Shown piece after piece: positions 45,450 through 53,602 of a stretch of DNA of 64,000 nucleotides. The stretch comes from Micromonospora chaiyaphumensis (GTDB taxonomy: Bacteria; Actinomycetota; Actinomycetes; Mycobacteriales; Micromonosporaceae). The stretch is taken from NCBI RefSeq assembly GCF_900091435.1, contig NZ_FMCS01000001.1, positions 929,512 through 993,511 of the forward strand. Reading direction: 5' to 3'. A model generated the notes under the pieces. That model worked only from the letters and a program-made list of their open reading frames with translations. It was not told the DNA's origin and did not search any database. Every line of letters starts with the position of its first letter. The first letter of the stretch is position 1. A program made the translations under genes and the position numbers.

Positions 45450-48371
45450 GTGCGTGGGTATCGGATCGGCATCCTCGGGCGGACCGAGCTCAGCGTCGAC
45501 GGGGTGGCCGTGCCGCTCGCCCCGCTGGAACGGGCCTTCGTCGCGAGCCTGGCGGCCCATCGTGGACGCATCGTCTCCGTCGAGCGTCTGATCGACGGCC
45601 TGTGGCCGGAGCACCCGCCCACCGGGGCGCGCAACCGGGTCCAGGCGATCGTCGCCTCGATCCGGCGCGCCACGACGCCGGAGCTGATCCTCACCAGCGC
45701 ACCCGGCTACCAGCTGAACGCCGCGGTGGTCGTCGACGCCGCGGAGTTCGCCGCCGACCTGCAGGCCGCCACCACCGCCACCGACGCCCGACGCGCCGTG
45801 GAGCTGCTCGACCGGGCGCTGGCGCGGTGGCGCGACGACGCCTTCGTCGACGTCGGCGCGGCCCTGGTCGGCGTGGAGCGCGACCGGCTTCGTGAGCTGC
45901 GCGAGCACGCGGTCGAGGTGCGCGTCGACGCGCTGCTGTCGCTCGGCCTGCATCACGAACTCGTGCCGGAGCTGACCACGCTGGTGCGTGACCGGCCCCT
46001 GCGGGAGCGGTTGCGCGGCCAGCTCATGACGGCGCTGCACCGCAGCGGCCGGCAGGCGGAGGCGCTCGCCGTGTACCGGGCCGGGGCCCGGGTGCTCGCC
46101 GAGGAGCACGGCATCGACCCGGGGCCGGAGCTGCGGCAGCTGCACCGGGAGATCCTGGGCGCCGAGCAGGAGGCCTCCCGGCGAGCCTGGGTGCGGCCCA
46201 ACCAGCTGCCCGGCGTCACCGGCGACTTCGTCGGGCGGGACAAGGAGCTCGGGCTGCTCCTGTCGCTGCTGGGACGCAACCCGCCGGCCACCGGGGCGGC
46301 CCAGGTCGTCGTGGTGACCGGCCTCGCGGGAACGGGCAAGACCACGCTGGCGCTGCGCGCGGCGCACGAGAGCCGCCACCGCTTTCCCGCCGGATGCCTG
46401 TACGCGGACCTGCGCGGCAACACGGCGGACCCGGCGCGGCCCGGCGCGGTGCTCGGCGCCTTCCTGCGCGCCCTCGGCGTGGCCGGTGCGGCCATCCCGG
46501 TCGCGGCCGAGGAACGCGCGGCGCTGTACCGGTCCGTGCTCGCCGACGAGCCCATGCTGGTGATGCTGGACAGTGCGGCGGATGCCGCGCAGGTGCGCCC
46601 CCTGCTGCCACCCGGCGGCAGCAGCGCGCTCATCACCAGCACGGCCGCGCTGCCCGGGCTCCCGGGCACCGCGGTCGTCCCGCTCGACGTGCTGCCGGTC
46701 GACGACGGCCTGGAGTTGCTGGCCGGGCTCGCCGGCGCCGAACGGATCAACCGGGAGGCCGCGGCGGCCGCCGACGTCGTGGAGCTGTGCGGTCGCCTGC
46801 CGCTGGCGTTGCGCATCGCCGGCGTGCGGTTGGCCGAGCGGGAGGCCATGACCGTGGCACGGCTGCGCGAGCGGCTGTGCGACGAGCGACGCCGCCTCGA
46901 CGAACTGTCGCTCGACGGCCTCGACGTGCGCACGAGCTTCACCGTCGGGTTCGAGCGGCTGCCCCCGCCCGCCGCTCGGCTGCTCGCGGTGCTCAGCCGT
47001 ACGACGCTGCGCAGCTTCGGAATGTGGGACGAGACCACCGAGCCGCTGCTGGAACAGCTGTGCCGGGCCCATCTGCTGACCGCCGAGCCGGGCGGGCGGG
47101 TACGGATGCACGACCTCGTCCGGCTGCACGCCCGCGAGCGCACCGACGTCACCACCCGGCAGGTGCTCGCCTGGTACGCACGGCTGCACGCGCACGCCGA
47201 ACGTGCCGCGGCGGCACTGCCCTGCAAGGCCCTGCCCGGGGCGGACACGGACCCGGCGGTCGACGCCTGGGACGCCGTCGACTGGTTCGAGGCGGAACGG
47301 GAGAACCTGGTCGCGGCGGTGCGGGACCTGCTGGAGCTGGACGCGGCCGACCTGGCCGGACGCCTCGCCTGCACGATGGGCAACTTCGCGATGATGCGCA
47401 GCCAGCACCTGCCCGAGTACGTCGACTGCCTGCGCGGCGTGCTCGACCGCCACGCCGACCTGCCGGCGCCGACCCGGGCGGCGCTCCGGCTCCACCTGGG
47501 CACGGCCTACCGGATGCTGGACCGGCACGCCGAGGCCGTGCCGCTGCTGCGCGCCGCGCACCGGGACAGCGACGGGCCGCTGGTGGCGTACCGGCTCGTC
47601 GCGCTGCAGGGCTACTCGCTGTGCTGCCGTCAGCTCGGCCGCGTGCGGGAGGCGGACGCCGCGCTGCTGCTGATGGTGCGGCTGTGCGCGGCGCACTGGC
47701 CGGTCGGCCCGGTGGGCGGGCACGTGCTGCTGGCCCTCGGCATGCAGTACGGGCAGTACCAGCTCACCTCCCCGTTCGCCCACGCCGCCTGCGCCGCGGC
47801 CCTGCGGGTCTTCACCGACCACGGCGACCGGTGGGGCGAGGCGCTCGCGCTGGAGAGCATCGGGCTGCTGCACCGGCACGCCGAGCGGTGGCCAGAGGCC
47901 CTGGATCACCTGCGGCGGGCGGTGGCCGCGGCGGGCCGGCTGGGTGACCGGATGAGCGTGACCACCGCCGAACAGGCGCTGGCCGCGACGCACCTCGCCG
48001 CGGGCGACGGCGACTCGGCCCGACGGCTGCTGACCCGTACGGCGCCGGCGTTCCGCGAGATGCGCCACGCGTGGGGCGAGGCGATCTCCCGCCGGCTGCT
48101 CGGGAAGCTGCTGCTCGAAGAGGGGGACGCCGGTCAGGCGGTGATCGAGCTGGAGGGCTCGGTGGCGATGTTGCGCGGCATCGGGCAGCCGTTCCCGCTG
48201 GCGAACTCGCTGAGTCTGCTGGCCCGGGCGCACGACGCGGCGGGGCGCCCCGACCGGGCCGTCCCGCTCGGCGAGGAGGCGCTGCGGATCTTCGAGCACT
48301 TCGATGCCGCGTACGCCGATGACCTGCGCGGATGGCTGGCGTGCCGGCGGCCCGCAGCGGGTGCGCAGTAG
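45450..48371 (+). CDS. AfsR/SARP-type regulator (BTAD, NB-ARC, TPR)
   Basis: 973 residues. An OmpR-like winged helix (1-95) includes GDGV-type LSVDGVAVPLAPLERAFVASL and VERLIDGLWPEHPPTGARNRV. The BTAD domain follows (about 100-245), with LREHAVEVRVDALLSLG and LHRSGRQAEALAVYRAGARVL. An NB-ARC ATPase has P loop GLAGTGKTTLALRAA near 290 and GLPLAL-like GRLPLALRIAGVRLA near 450. TPR helices fill the C-terminal 350 residues. Such proteins activate specialised-metabolite clusters. It stands immediately upstream of, and co-oriented with, the cysteine-rich peptide cluster, its likely target. Leaderless start (TAGCTT 6 nt before GTG). Confidence 0.88.
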   Translation: MRGYRIGILGRTELSVDGVAVPLAPLERAFVASLAAHRGRIVSVERLIDGLWPEHPPTGARNRVQAIVASIRRATTPELILTSAPGYQLNAAVVVDAAEFAADLQAATTATDARRAVELLDRALARWRDDAFVDVGAALVGVERDRLRELREHAVEVRVDALLSLGLHHELVPELTTLVRDRPLRERLRGQLMTALHRSGRQAEALAVYRAGARVLAEEHGIDPGPELRQLHREILGAEQEASRRAWVRPNQLPGVTGDFVGRDKELGLLLSLLGRNPPATGAAQVVVVTGLAGTGKTTLALRAAHESRHRFPAGCLYADLRGNTADPARPGAVLGAFLRALGVAGAAIPVAAEERAALYRSVLADEPMLVMLDSAADAAQVRPLLPPGGSSALITSTAALPGLPGTAVVPLDVLPVDDGLELLAGLAGAERINREAAAAADVVELCGRLPLALRIAGVRLAEREAMTVARLRERLCDERRRLDELSLDGLDVRTSFTVGFERLPPPAARLLAVLSRTTLRSFGMWDETTEPLLEQLCRAHLLTAEPGGRVRMHDLVRLHARERTDVTTRQVLAWYARLHAHAERAAAALPCKALPGADTDPAVDAWDAVDWFEAERENLVAAVRDLLELDAADLAGRLACTMGNFAMMRSQHLPEYVDCLRGVLDRHADLPAPTRAALRLHLGTAYRMLDRHAEAVPLLRAAHRDSDGPLVAYRLVALQGYSLCCRQLGRVREADAALLLMVRLCAAHWPVGPVGGHVLLALGMQYGQYQLTSPFAHAACAAALRVFTDHGDRWGEALALESIGLLHRHAERWPEALDHLRRAVAAAGRLGDRMSVTTAEQALAATHLAAGDGDSARRLLTRTAPAFREMRHAWGEAISRRLLGKLLLEEGDAGQAVIELEGSVAMLRGIGQPFPLANSLSLLARAHDAAGRPDRAVPLGEEALRIFEHFDAAYADDLRGWLACRRPAAGAQ

Positions 48372-48440
48372 AAGCGCAGGGCGGGCGCAGCGGCGACCGG
48401 CACAGTGACGGGCAACCACCCCTCACAAGGAGGTCTGCCC

Positions 48441-48680
48441 ATGACCAGGATCATCAACCGAGTCGGCGACGCCATGCTCGCCAGGGTGCTCGGCCGCGAG
48501 GAGGCCGGGGCCTGCGTGCCGGAGAACGGCCAGGCGTGTGCGTGCGTCGCGTCCGACGGCTACTGCTCGGGCGGCGTCTACTTCCGCCGTTACCGGCAGG
48601 GCTACTACAACTGCACCGGCGCCTGCGTGACCTCGACGTCGCGCTCGCTCTGCTACGTCAAGAAGGCCGGCGTCTGCTGA
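48441..48680 (+). CDS. Cysteine-rich precursor-like peptide (79 aa, 8 Cys)
   Basis: 79 residues with a strong AAGGAGG seven bases before the ATG. An amphipathic, charged N-terminal segment (MTRIINRVGDAMLARVLGRE) without a hydrophobic signal core precedes a compact region with Cys at 25, 33, 35, 42, 58, 62, 71 and 79, the last being the C-terminal residue. The core is rich in Gly, Ser, Tyr and Arg (YFRRYRQGYYN). I recognise no family. It is followed by a strong hairpin and then by genes for a CPPC thiol-disulfide protein, ABC exporter, S26 peptidase and MauE-like protein. A leader-bearing precursor of a four-disulfide secreted peptide is the best reading. This is inferred. Confidence 0.8.
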   Translation: MTRIINRVGDAMLARVLGREEAGACVPENGQACACVASDGYCSGGVYFRRYRQGYYNCTGACVTSTSRSLCYVKKAGVC

Positions 48681-48694
48681 CCTGATCGTCCCCC

Positions 48695-48722
48695 GGGGGC
48701 CGCGCCCGCCGGCGCGGCCCCC
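48695..48722 (+). terminator. Attenuator hairpin after the precursor gene
   Basis: Perfect 12-bp arms GGGGGCCGCGCC and GGCGCGGCCCCC with a 4-nt loop, between the peptide gene and the processing genes. Partial termination here would give excess precursor over enzymes. Confidence 0.8.
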
Positions 48723-48752
48723 GTCCCACCCCAGACTCGCCGAGGAGTTCCC

Positions 48753-49235
48753 ATGCCGGGTTTCGCCTACGCCGCTCTCGCCGTCGTCGGCGCGATCGCC
48801 GTGCTCAACCTCGTCCTGACCCTGGCTCTGGCCCGGCGGCTGCGCGAGGCGCAGGCCGGCCACGCCCACGACGGCGAGCCCGTCCCCGAGGTGCTGCCCG
48901 CTGCGGGCCTGGCGGTCGGCGGCTTCGCGCACGCCGATCTGACCGCCGGCCGGCGCACGGTGGTCATGCTGACCCCGACCTGCCCGCCGTGCCAGACCCT
49001 CCTGGACGACCTCACCGCCGACGCGGACCGCTACCGCGCCGACACCCTCGTCCTCATGATCGGCACGCCGGAGGAGACCGCGGCGATGGCGCCACGCCTG
49101 ACCGGCTTCGAGACGGCGACGATCTCCGAACGGCTCGCCGAGCGGGACTTCCAGGTGAAGGGCTTCCCCGCCGTGCTGTCGGTCGTCGACGGCGTCGTCG
49201 TCGACGCCGGTCACCAGCTGCCGGTCCTGGCCTGA
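48753..49235 (+). CDS. Membrane-anchored thioredoxin-like (TlpA/MauD) protein
   Basis: 160 residues. One N-terminal membrane helix (YAALAVVGAIAVLNLVLTLAL, about 5-27) is followed by a thioredoxin-like domain with active site CPPC at Cys77-Cys80 in MLTPTCPPCQTLLDD. The cis-Pro segment is VKGFPAVLSVVDG. It resembles MauD/TlpA proteins that work with MauE in disulfide chemistry of secreted proteins. GAGGAG precedes the ATG. In this cluster it would oxidise or shuffle the precursor cysteines on the outer membrane face. Its stop is 2 bp from the ABC start. Confidence 0.85.
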   Translation: MPGFAYAALAVVGAIAVLNLVLTLALARRLREAQAGHAHDGEPVPEVLPAAGLAVGGFAHADLTAGRRTVVMLTPTCPPCQTLLDDLTADADRYRADTLVLMIGTPEETAAMAPRLTGFETATISERLAERDFQVKGFPAVLSVVDGVVVDAGHQLPVLA

Positions 49236-49237
49236 TC

Positions 49238-51016
49238 GTGGCCACGCTGCGTGCCGCCCTGCGGCTGGGTTGCGCCGACCCGAAGGCGCTCACCGCCATG
49301 GTCGCCCTCGTCCTCGTCGGCGCGGCGCCGCCGCTGGGCGTCGCGTGGTTCACGAAGCTCCTGTTCGACGAGGTCGGCCGGGGCCGCTCGGCCAGCCCGT
49401 CGACGGCGACCTGGTACGCCGTGGCGATCGCCGCCCTGGGAGCCCTGGCGGCGATCGCCAACCGCCTGTCCGGCTACTTCACCACGGCGCTGCAGCACGC
49501 CATCACGATCGCCGCCGAGGTACGGCTGTACCGGAAACTGAACAGCTTCCTCGGCCTCGGCCCCTTCGAGCAGCCGGCGCTGCGCGACCGGCTGGCCCTG
49601 GCTCAGCAGGCCGCCGACCAGACGCCGTACGTGGTCGTCATGTTCGCGGTCAACGTGGCCCAGAACGTCCTCACGGTGGGGGGCTTCGCCGCGATCCTGA
49701 CGTCCCTCTGGCCGCCGGCCGGCCTGCTCCTGCTCGCCGTGGCCGTGCCCGAGTTCCTCATCCAGCTGCGGCTGTCCCGGCGGGCGGCGCGGGCCGTCGA
49801 GGACAGCGCCGGCCTGTTCCGGGCCCGGTTCCTGTTCCAGACCGTGCTGACCGACCTGCGCGCCGCCCGGGAGGTGCGCCTCTACCACCTCGGCCGGTTC
49901 TTCCACGACCGGCTCACGGGCGCGGTGCGGGCCGCCGCCCGGATCGAGCTGGCCGCCGCGCGGCACGCCACGGCGGTGCAGACCTGCTGGGCGCTGGCCG
50001 GTGTCGCCGCGACACTCGCCGCGACGGTGGTCGCCGTGAACGCCGCGGTCCGCGGCCGCCTCAGCCTCGGCGACCTCACCCTCCTGCTGGCCGCGCTCGC
50101 CGCGGCACACAGCGGCCTGGCCGGCATCGCCGGTCAGCTCGGCGAGGCCGGCACGGCCATGCGGCTGTTCCGGCACTACGTCGCCGTTCTCGACACTCCC
50201 GCCGACCTGGCCGACGGGACCCGGCCGGCGCCGCCGCTGCGCAGCGCCATCCGGTTCGAGGACGTCTGGTTCCGCTACGACGAGGACGGGCCCTGGATCC
50301 TCCGGGGCGTCGACCTCACCATCGAGGCCGGTGAGGCCGTCGGGCTCGTCGGGCTCAACGGGGCCGGCAAGAGCACCCTCGTGAAGCTGCTCTGCCGGTT
50401 CTACGACCCCGACCGCGGCCGGATCACGTGGGACGGCGTGGACCTGCGCGAGCTGCGGGTCGAGACGCTGCGCCGGCGGATGGGCGCGGTGTTCCAGGAC
50501 TTCATGTGCTACGACCTGACCGCGGCGGAGAACGTCGGCATCGGCCGGCTGCCGCACACGCCGGAGCAGGTCGAGGAGGCCGCCACGCGCGCCGAGATCC
50601 ACGACCGCCTCCGCGCCCTCCCCCACGGGTACGACACGCTGCTCAGCCGCACCTTCGCCGACCAGGACGGCGAGCCCGGTGTGACGCTCTCCGGCGGGCA
50701 GTGGCAGCGGGTCGCGCTCGCCCGGTCCCTGATGCGCGCCGACGCCGACCTGCTCGTCCTGGACGAGCCCAGCTCCGGTCTCGACGCCGACGCCGAGACC
50801 CGGGTGCACGACTCGCTGGCGCGGATCCGCCACGGCCGTACCGGGCTCCTGATCTCCCACCGGCTCAGCACCCTGCGCGACGCGCGTCGCATCGTCGTGC
50901 TGGACGGCGGGCGCGTCATCGAGTCGGGCGCGCACGACGAGCTGATGACGGCCGACGGCGAGTACGCGCGGCTGTTCCGCCTCCAGGCCGGCGGCTACCA
51001 GCTGGCGGCGTCATGA
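49238..51016 (+). CDS. Fused ABC exporter (membrane plus ATPase domain)
   Basis: 592 residues. An N-terminal membrane domain of about six segments (1-320) precedes an ATPase domain with Walker A GLNGAGKSTLVKLL near 371, signature TLSGGQWQRVALARSL near 484, Walker B LLVLDEPSSGLD and H-loop LLISHRLSTL. There is no N-terminal C39 peptidase domain, so leader removal must be done by another protein, presumably the S26 peptidase next to it. GTG 49238 follows the preceding stop directly. Its stop overlaps the peptidase start (ATGA). Confidence 0.9.
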   Translation: MATLRAALRLGCADPKALTAMVALVLVGAAPPLGVAWFTKLLFDEVGRGRSASPSTATWYAVAIAALGALAAIANRLSGYFTTALQHAITIAAEVRLYRKLNSFLGLGPFEQPALRDRLALAQQAADQTPYVVVMFAVNVAQNVLTVGGFAAILTSLWPPAGLLLLAVAVPEFLIQLRLSRRAARAVEDSAGLFRARFLFQTVLTDLRAAREVRLYHLGRFFHDRLTGAVRAAARIELAAARHATAVQTCWALAGVAATLAATVVAVNAAVRGRLSLGDLTLLLAALAAAHSGLAGIAGQLGEAGTAMRLFRHYVAVLDTPADLADGTRPAPPLRSAIRFEDVWFRYDEDGPWILRGVDLTIEAGEAVGLVGLNGAGKSTLVKLLCRFYDPDRGRITWDGVDLRELRVETLRRRMGAVFQDFMCYDLTAAENVGIGRLPHTPEQVEEAATRAEIHDRLRALPHGYDTLLSRTFADQDGEPGVTLSGGQWQRVALARSLMRADADLLVLDEPSSGLDADAETRVHDSLARIRHGRTGLLISHRLSTLRDARRIVVLDGGRVIESGAHDELMTADGEYARLFRLQAGGYQLAAS

Positions 51017-51324
51017 CCGGCTGGCTGCGCCGCCGCTGGCGCCTGGTGGTCGTCCGCGGGCACAGCATGGCGCCGACGCTGCGGGACGGCGACCGGCTCA
51101 TCGTCCGCGTCGGGCGGACACCGGCCGCCGGTGACCTCGTCGTCTTCCGGGCCCGGGACGTCGTCCCCGACGCGGAGCTGACGTGGATGGTCAAACGCGT
51201 GCACCGGATCGAGCCCGACGGCGCCGTGACGGTACGCGGTGACAACGCTCGCAGCCAGGACTCGCGGCACTTCGGAGCGGTGCCCCGCGCGGCGGTCCTC
51301 GGCGTGGCCAGATGGAGGCGATGA
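51013..51324 (+). CDS. Short S26 family signal peptidase-like protease
   Basis: 103 residues. The catalytic Ser18 box is VRGHSMAPTLRDGDRLIV and the catalytic Lys61 box is WMVKRVHRIE. Box E is VRGDNARSQDSRHFGAV. There is no clear hydrophobic anchor: the N terminus is only RRRWRLVVV. Size and layout recall the S26 protease that matures nickel superoxide dismutase (SodX type), which acts on a leader without a Sec signal. The precursor here also lacks a Sec signal. Coupled to the ABC exporter by ATGA overlap. Confidence 0.87.
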   Translation: MTGWLRRRWRLVVVRGHSMAPTLRDGDRLIVRVGRTPAAGDLVVFRARDVVPDAELTWMVKRVHRIEPDGAVTVRGDNARSQDSRHFGAVPRAAVLGVARWRR

Positions 51325-51328
51325 CGTC

Positions 51329-51829
51329 GTGTACGTCGAGATCGGATGCCGGGTGCTGCTCGGCACGGTGCTGCTGGCGGCGGCGGCCGGCAAGGTGTCC
51401 GGCCGCGCCGCCTACCGCGAGTTCACGCGCTCGGTGCGCGACCTGGGCTACCGGCCGGCCGGCCCGCTCGCGGCGGCCGTGGTCGCCGCCGAGTTCGCCG
51501 CCGTCGTCCTGCTGGCGGTGTTCCCGCCGGCCGGTTTCCTCTGCGCGGCCGCCCTCCTGCTCGCCTTCACCGTGGCCGTCGCCACGAACCTGCGGCGCGG
51601 CGGCGGCACCTGCCGCTGTTTCGGCCGCACCGCCGCGCCGCTGGGCCGGCACCACGTGTGGCGCAACCTCGCCCTCATCGGCTGCGCCGTCGCCGGCGCG
51701 CTCGCTCCGGCCGGACCGGTCCGCCCGGGCGGAGCGATCCTGGCCGCCGCCGTCGCGCTGCTCGCCGGCGTGCTGGTCGTCATGCTGGACGACCTGCGCT
51801 ACCTGTTCGGCGGGTCCGCCCGGGCGTGA
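51329..51829 (+). CDS. MauE/DoxX-like redox membrane protein
   Basis: 166 residues with four to five hydrophobic helices. The MauE hallmark is RRGGGTCRCFGRT, giving a C-x-C-F-G pair (Cys95, Cys97), and the N-terminal helix reads VLLGTVLLAAAAGKVSGRAAYREF. MauE works with MauD in forming the six disulfides of methylamine dehydrogenase small subunit, so a disulfide-recycling role fits this cluster. GTG 51329 is chosen by the position of GGAGG and 4 bp distance from the peptidase stop. Last gene of the unit; its stop codon lies in the terminator loop. Confidence 0.82.
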   Translation: MYVEIGCRVLLGTVLLAAAAGKVSGRAAYREFTRSVRDLGYRPAGPLAAAVVAAEFAAVVLLAVFPPAGFLCAAALLLAFTVAVATNLRRGGGTCRCFGRTAAPLGRHHVWRNLALIGCAVAGALAPAGPVRPGGAILAAAVALLAGVLVVMLDDLRYLFGGSARA

Positions 51830-51839
51830 GCCCGGGCGG
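51816..51839. terminator. Terminator between MauE-like and multicopper oxidase genes
   Basis: Perfect 10-bp arms CCGCCCGGGC and GCCCGGGCGG with a GTGA loop that includes the MauE-like stop codon; bidirectional between convergent genes. Confidence 0.75.
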
Positions 51840-51862
51840 GCGATCCGCGCGGTGACGGCGGG

Positions 51863-53602
51863 TCACGAGTACATGAGATGCAGGGTCATCCCGGCGTCGG
51901 CGTGCGCCAGGTTGTGGCAGTGGTTCGCCCACACCCCCGGGTTGTCGGCCCGGAACGCGACCTTCCAGACGTCGCCGGGGCGCACGTCGAACGAGTCCAG
52001 CCACAACGGACTCCCCGTGGCCGGCTGCCCGTTGCGGGACAGCACCAGCACGTGATGCCCGTGCAGGTGCCACGGATGCACGTACTGCGCGCGGTTCACG
52101 ATCGTGAACGCCACGACGTCGCCGGTGCGGACGACCTGCGGCGGGATGTCCGGGTCGGCCGCGCCGTTGACGGTGTGGGCGTAGCGGGGCAGCAGGCCGC
52201 GCAGGTCGAGGCCGCGGTCGAGGACGAGGGTGAACTCCTTGTCGAACCGGGACCACGGGGCCGGTGCGCCGGTGCCGTAGGTGAGCGGATCCAGCACCGG
52301 CCACCGGTCGGTCGCCGCCGGCACCGGCCCGGTCGACCAGACCGCCCGCCCGTCGACGAGCAGCGCCACCGGCGTGGCGGGTGCCGTGAACACCAGGTCG
52401 TAGCGCCCCCCGGCCGGGATCAGCACGGCGGTGTCCGCGATCGGTGTCGGGCCCCGCAGGTCGCCTCCGTCGATCGCGGCGACCCGGAACGGCGTCCCGG
52501 CCAGCGCGTACCGGTGGGTGGTGCTGTCGGTGTTGACCAGCCGCAGCCGCACGGGCGCACCGGCCGCGACCGGTTCCGTGCGCGGCGCGGGCAGCGGCAG
52601 GCCGGACAGGGTGTGCACGGGCACCGTGACGTCGACGCCGGCCACCGGCGCCGGATGCACCACGAGCATCCCGTAGAGGCCCTTCCGCACGCCGACGTCG
52701 GACACGGCATGGGTGTGGTACCAGTACGTCCCGGCCTGGTCGGCCCGGAACCGGTAGACGAACTCCTGTCCGGGCAGCACCGCCTCCTGCGTCACGCCGG
52801 GCACCCCGTCCTGGCCGTTCGGCACGTCGTACCCGTGCCAGTGCAGCGTGACGCCGCGTTCGATGTCCCGGTTGCGCAGCGTCACCTCCAGCACGTCGCC
52901 GACCGTGGCGGTCAGCTCCGGGCCGGGAACCTGCCCGTTGAACGCCCACGCCGCGACGTCACGGCCGCCCAGACGCACCGTGGCGGCAGCCGCCGTCAGG
53001 GTGAACCGCCGGGTCGGTTCGCCCACCGTCCGCACCTCCCCCGCTCCATGATCATGGGGTACGCCGGGAGCGGCGCCCGGTGCGGCGGCCAGCCCGGTTC
53101 CGGTCACCAGCGCCGCGGCCGCCGTCGCGAGGGCGGCCCGGGACACCGCCCCGGACGGGCGCGCGGCGAGGACCCGCCAGGAGACCGCGGTCGCCGCGAG
53201 GACACCGGCGAGGGTGAGGAGGCCCGTGCCCGCCGACGCCGGATAGCCGTGCAGGACCGTCACGAGCAGGGCGCCACCGGAGGCGTACCCCGCGAAGAGG
53301 AGCGGGACCGCGACGGCGCGGATGTCGCGCCCGGCGCGCAGCAGCCGCGACCCGGCGACGACCACCCCCGCGAGCGAGAGCGGTGCGGCGATGAGGACCT
53401 TCTCCGCCGCGAACCACCAGCCGGCGCGGGTCAGCGCGGTGATCGTGATCCCGCGGGCGAGGGTGGTGAGCAGCGCGACGGCGGCCAGCCCGAGGACGAG
53501 CGGGCGGCGCCGGGCGGCCGAGGCCGCCCCGGCACCCAGCCATCCGGCGGCCGTGAGGACCGCGAGCACGAGGTCGGCCGCGAGCACCGAGCCCGTCGTC
53601 AC
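51863..53602 (-). CDS. Multicopper oxidase with N-terminal membrane domain
   Basis: 579 residues. About 175 N-terminal residues form five or six hydrophobic helices. Three cupredoxin domains follow, with copper motifs HWHGYDVP, WYHTHAV, HPWHLHGHH and the C-terminal HCHNLAHADAGM that holds the type 1 Cys and the T2/T3 His residues. The ligand set is complete, so an active laccase-like or metal oxidase is expected, held at the outer face of the membrane. Overlaps the next gene (ATGA at 53599). Confidence 0.9.
   Translation of the reverse strand: MTTGSVLAADLVLAVLTAAGWLGAGAASAARRRPLVLGLAAVALLTTLARGITITALTRAGWWFAAEKVLIAAPLSLAGVVVAGSRLLRAGRDIRAVAVPLLFAGYASGGALLVTVLHGYPASAGTGLLTLAGVLAATAVSWRVLAARPSGAVSRAALATAAAALVTGTGLAAAPGAAPGVPHDHGAGEVRTVGEPTRRFTLTAAAATVRLGGRDVAAWAFNGQVPGPELTATVGDVLEVTLRNRDIERGVTLHWHGYDVPNGQDGVPGVTQEAVLPGQEFVYRFRADQAGTYWYHTHAVSDVGVRKGLYGMLVVHPAPVAGVDVTVPVHTLSGLPLPAPRTEPVAAGAPVRLRLVNTDSTTHRYALAGTPFRVAAIDGGDLRGPTPIADTAVLIPAGGRYDLVFTAPATPVALLVDGRAVWSTGPVPAATDRWPVLDPLTYGTGAPAPWSRFDKEFTLVLDRGLDLRGLLPRYAHTVNGAADPDIPPQVVRTGDVVAFTIVNRAQYVHPWHLHGHHVLVLSRNGQPATGSPLWLDSFDVRPGDVWKVAFRADNPGVWANHCHNLAHADAGMTLHLMYS

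Noticed and set aside
45339..48419. A 1026-codon minus-strand frame opposite the AfsR-like gene.
   Set aside because: The plus-strand protein has clear BTAD, NB-ARC and TPR domains; the opposite frame is repetitive Gln/Arg/His-rich.
48441..48680. The Cys-rich peptide as a methylamine dehydrogenase light chain.
   Set aside because: It is too short, shows no recognisable MauA motif, and no MauB or other mau catalytic subunit is present.
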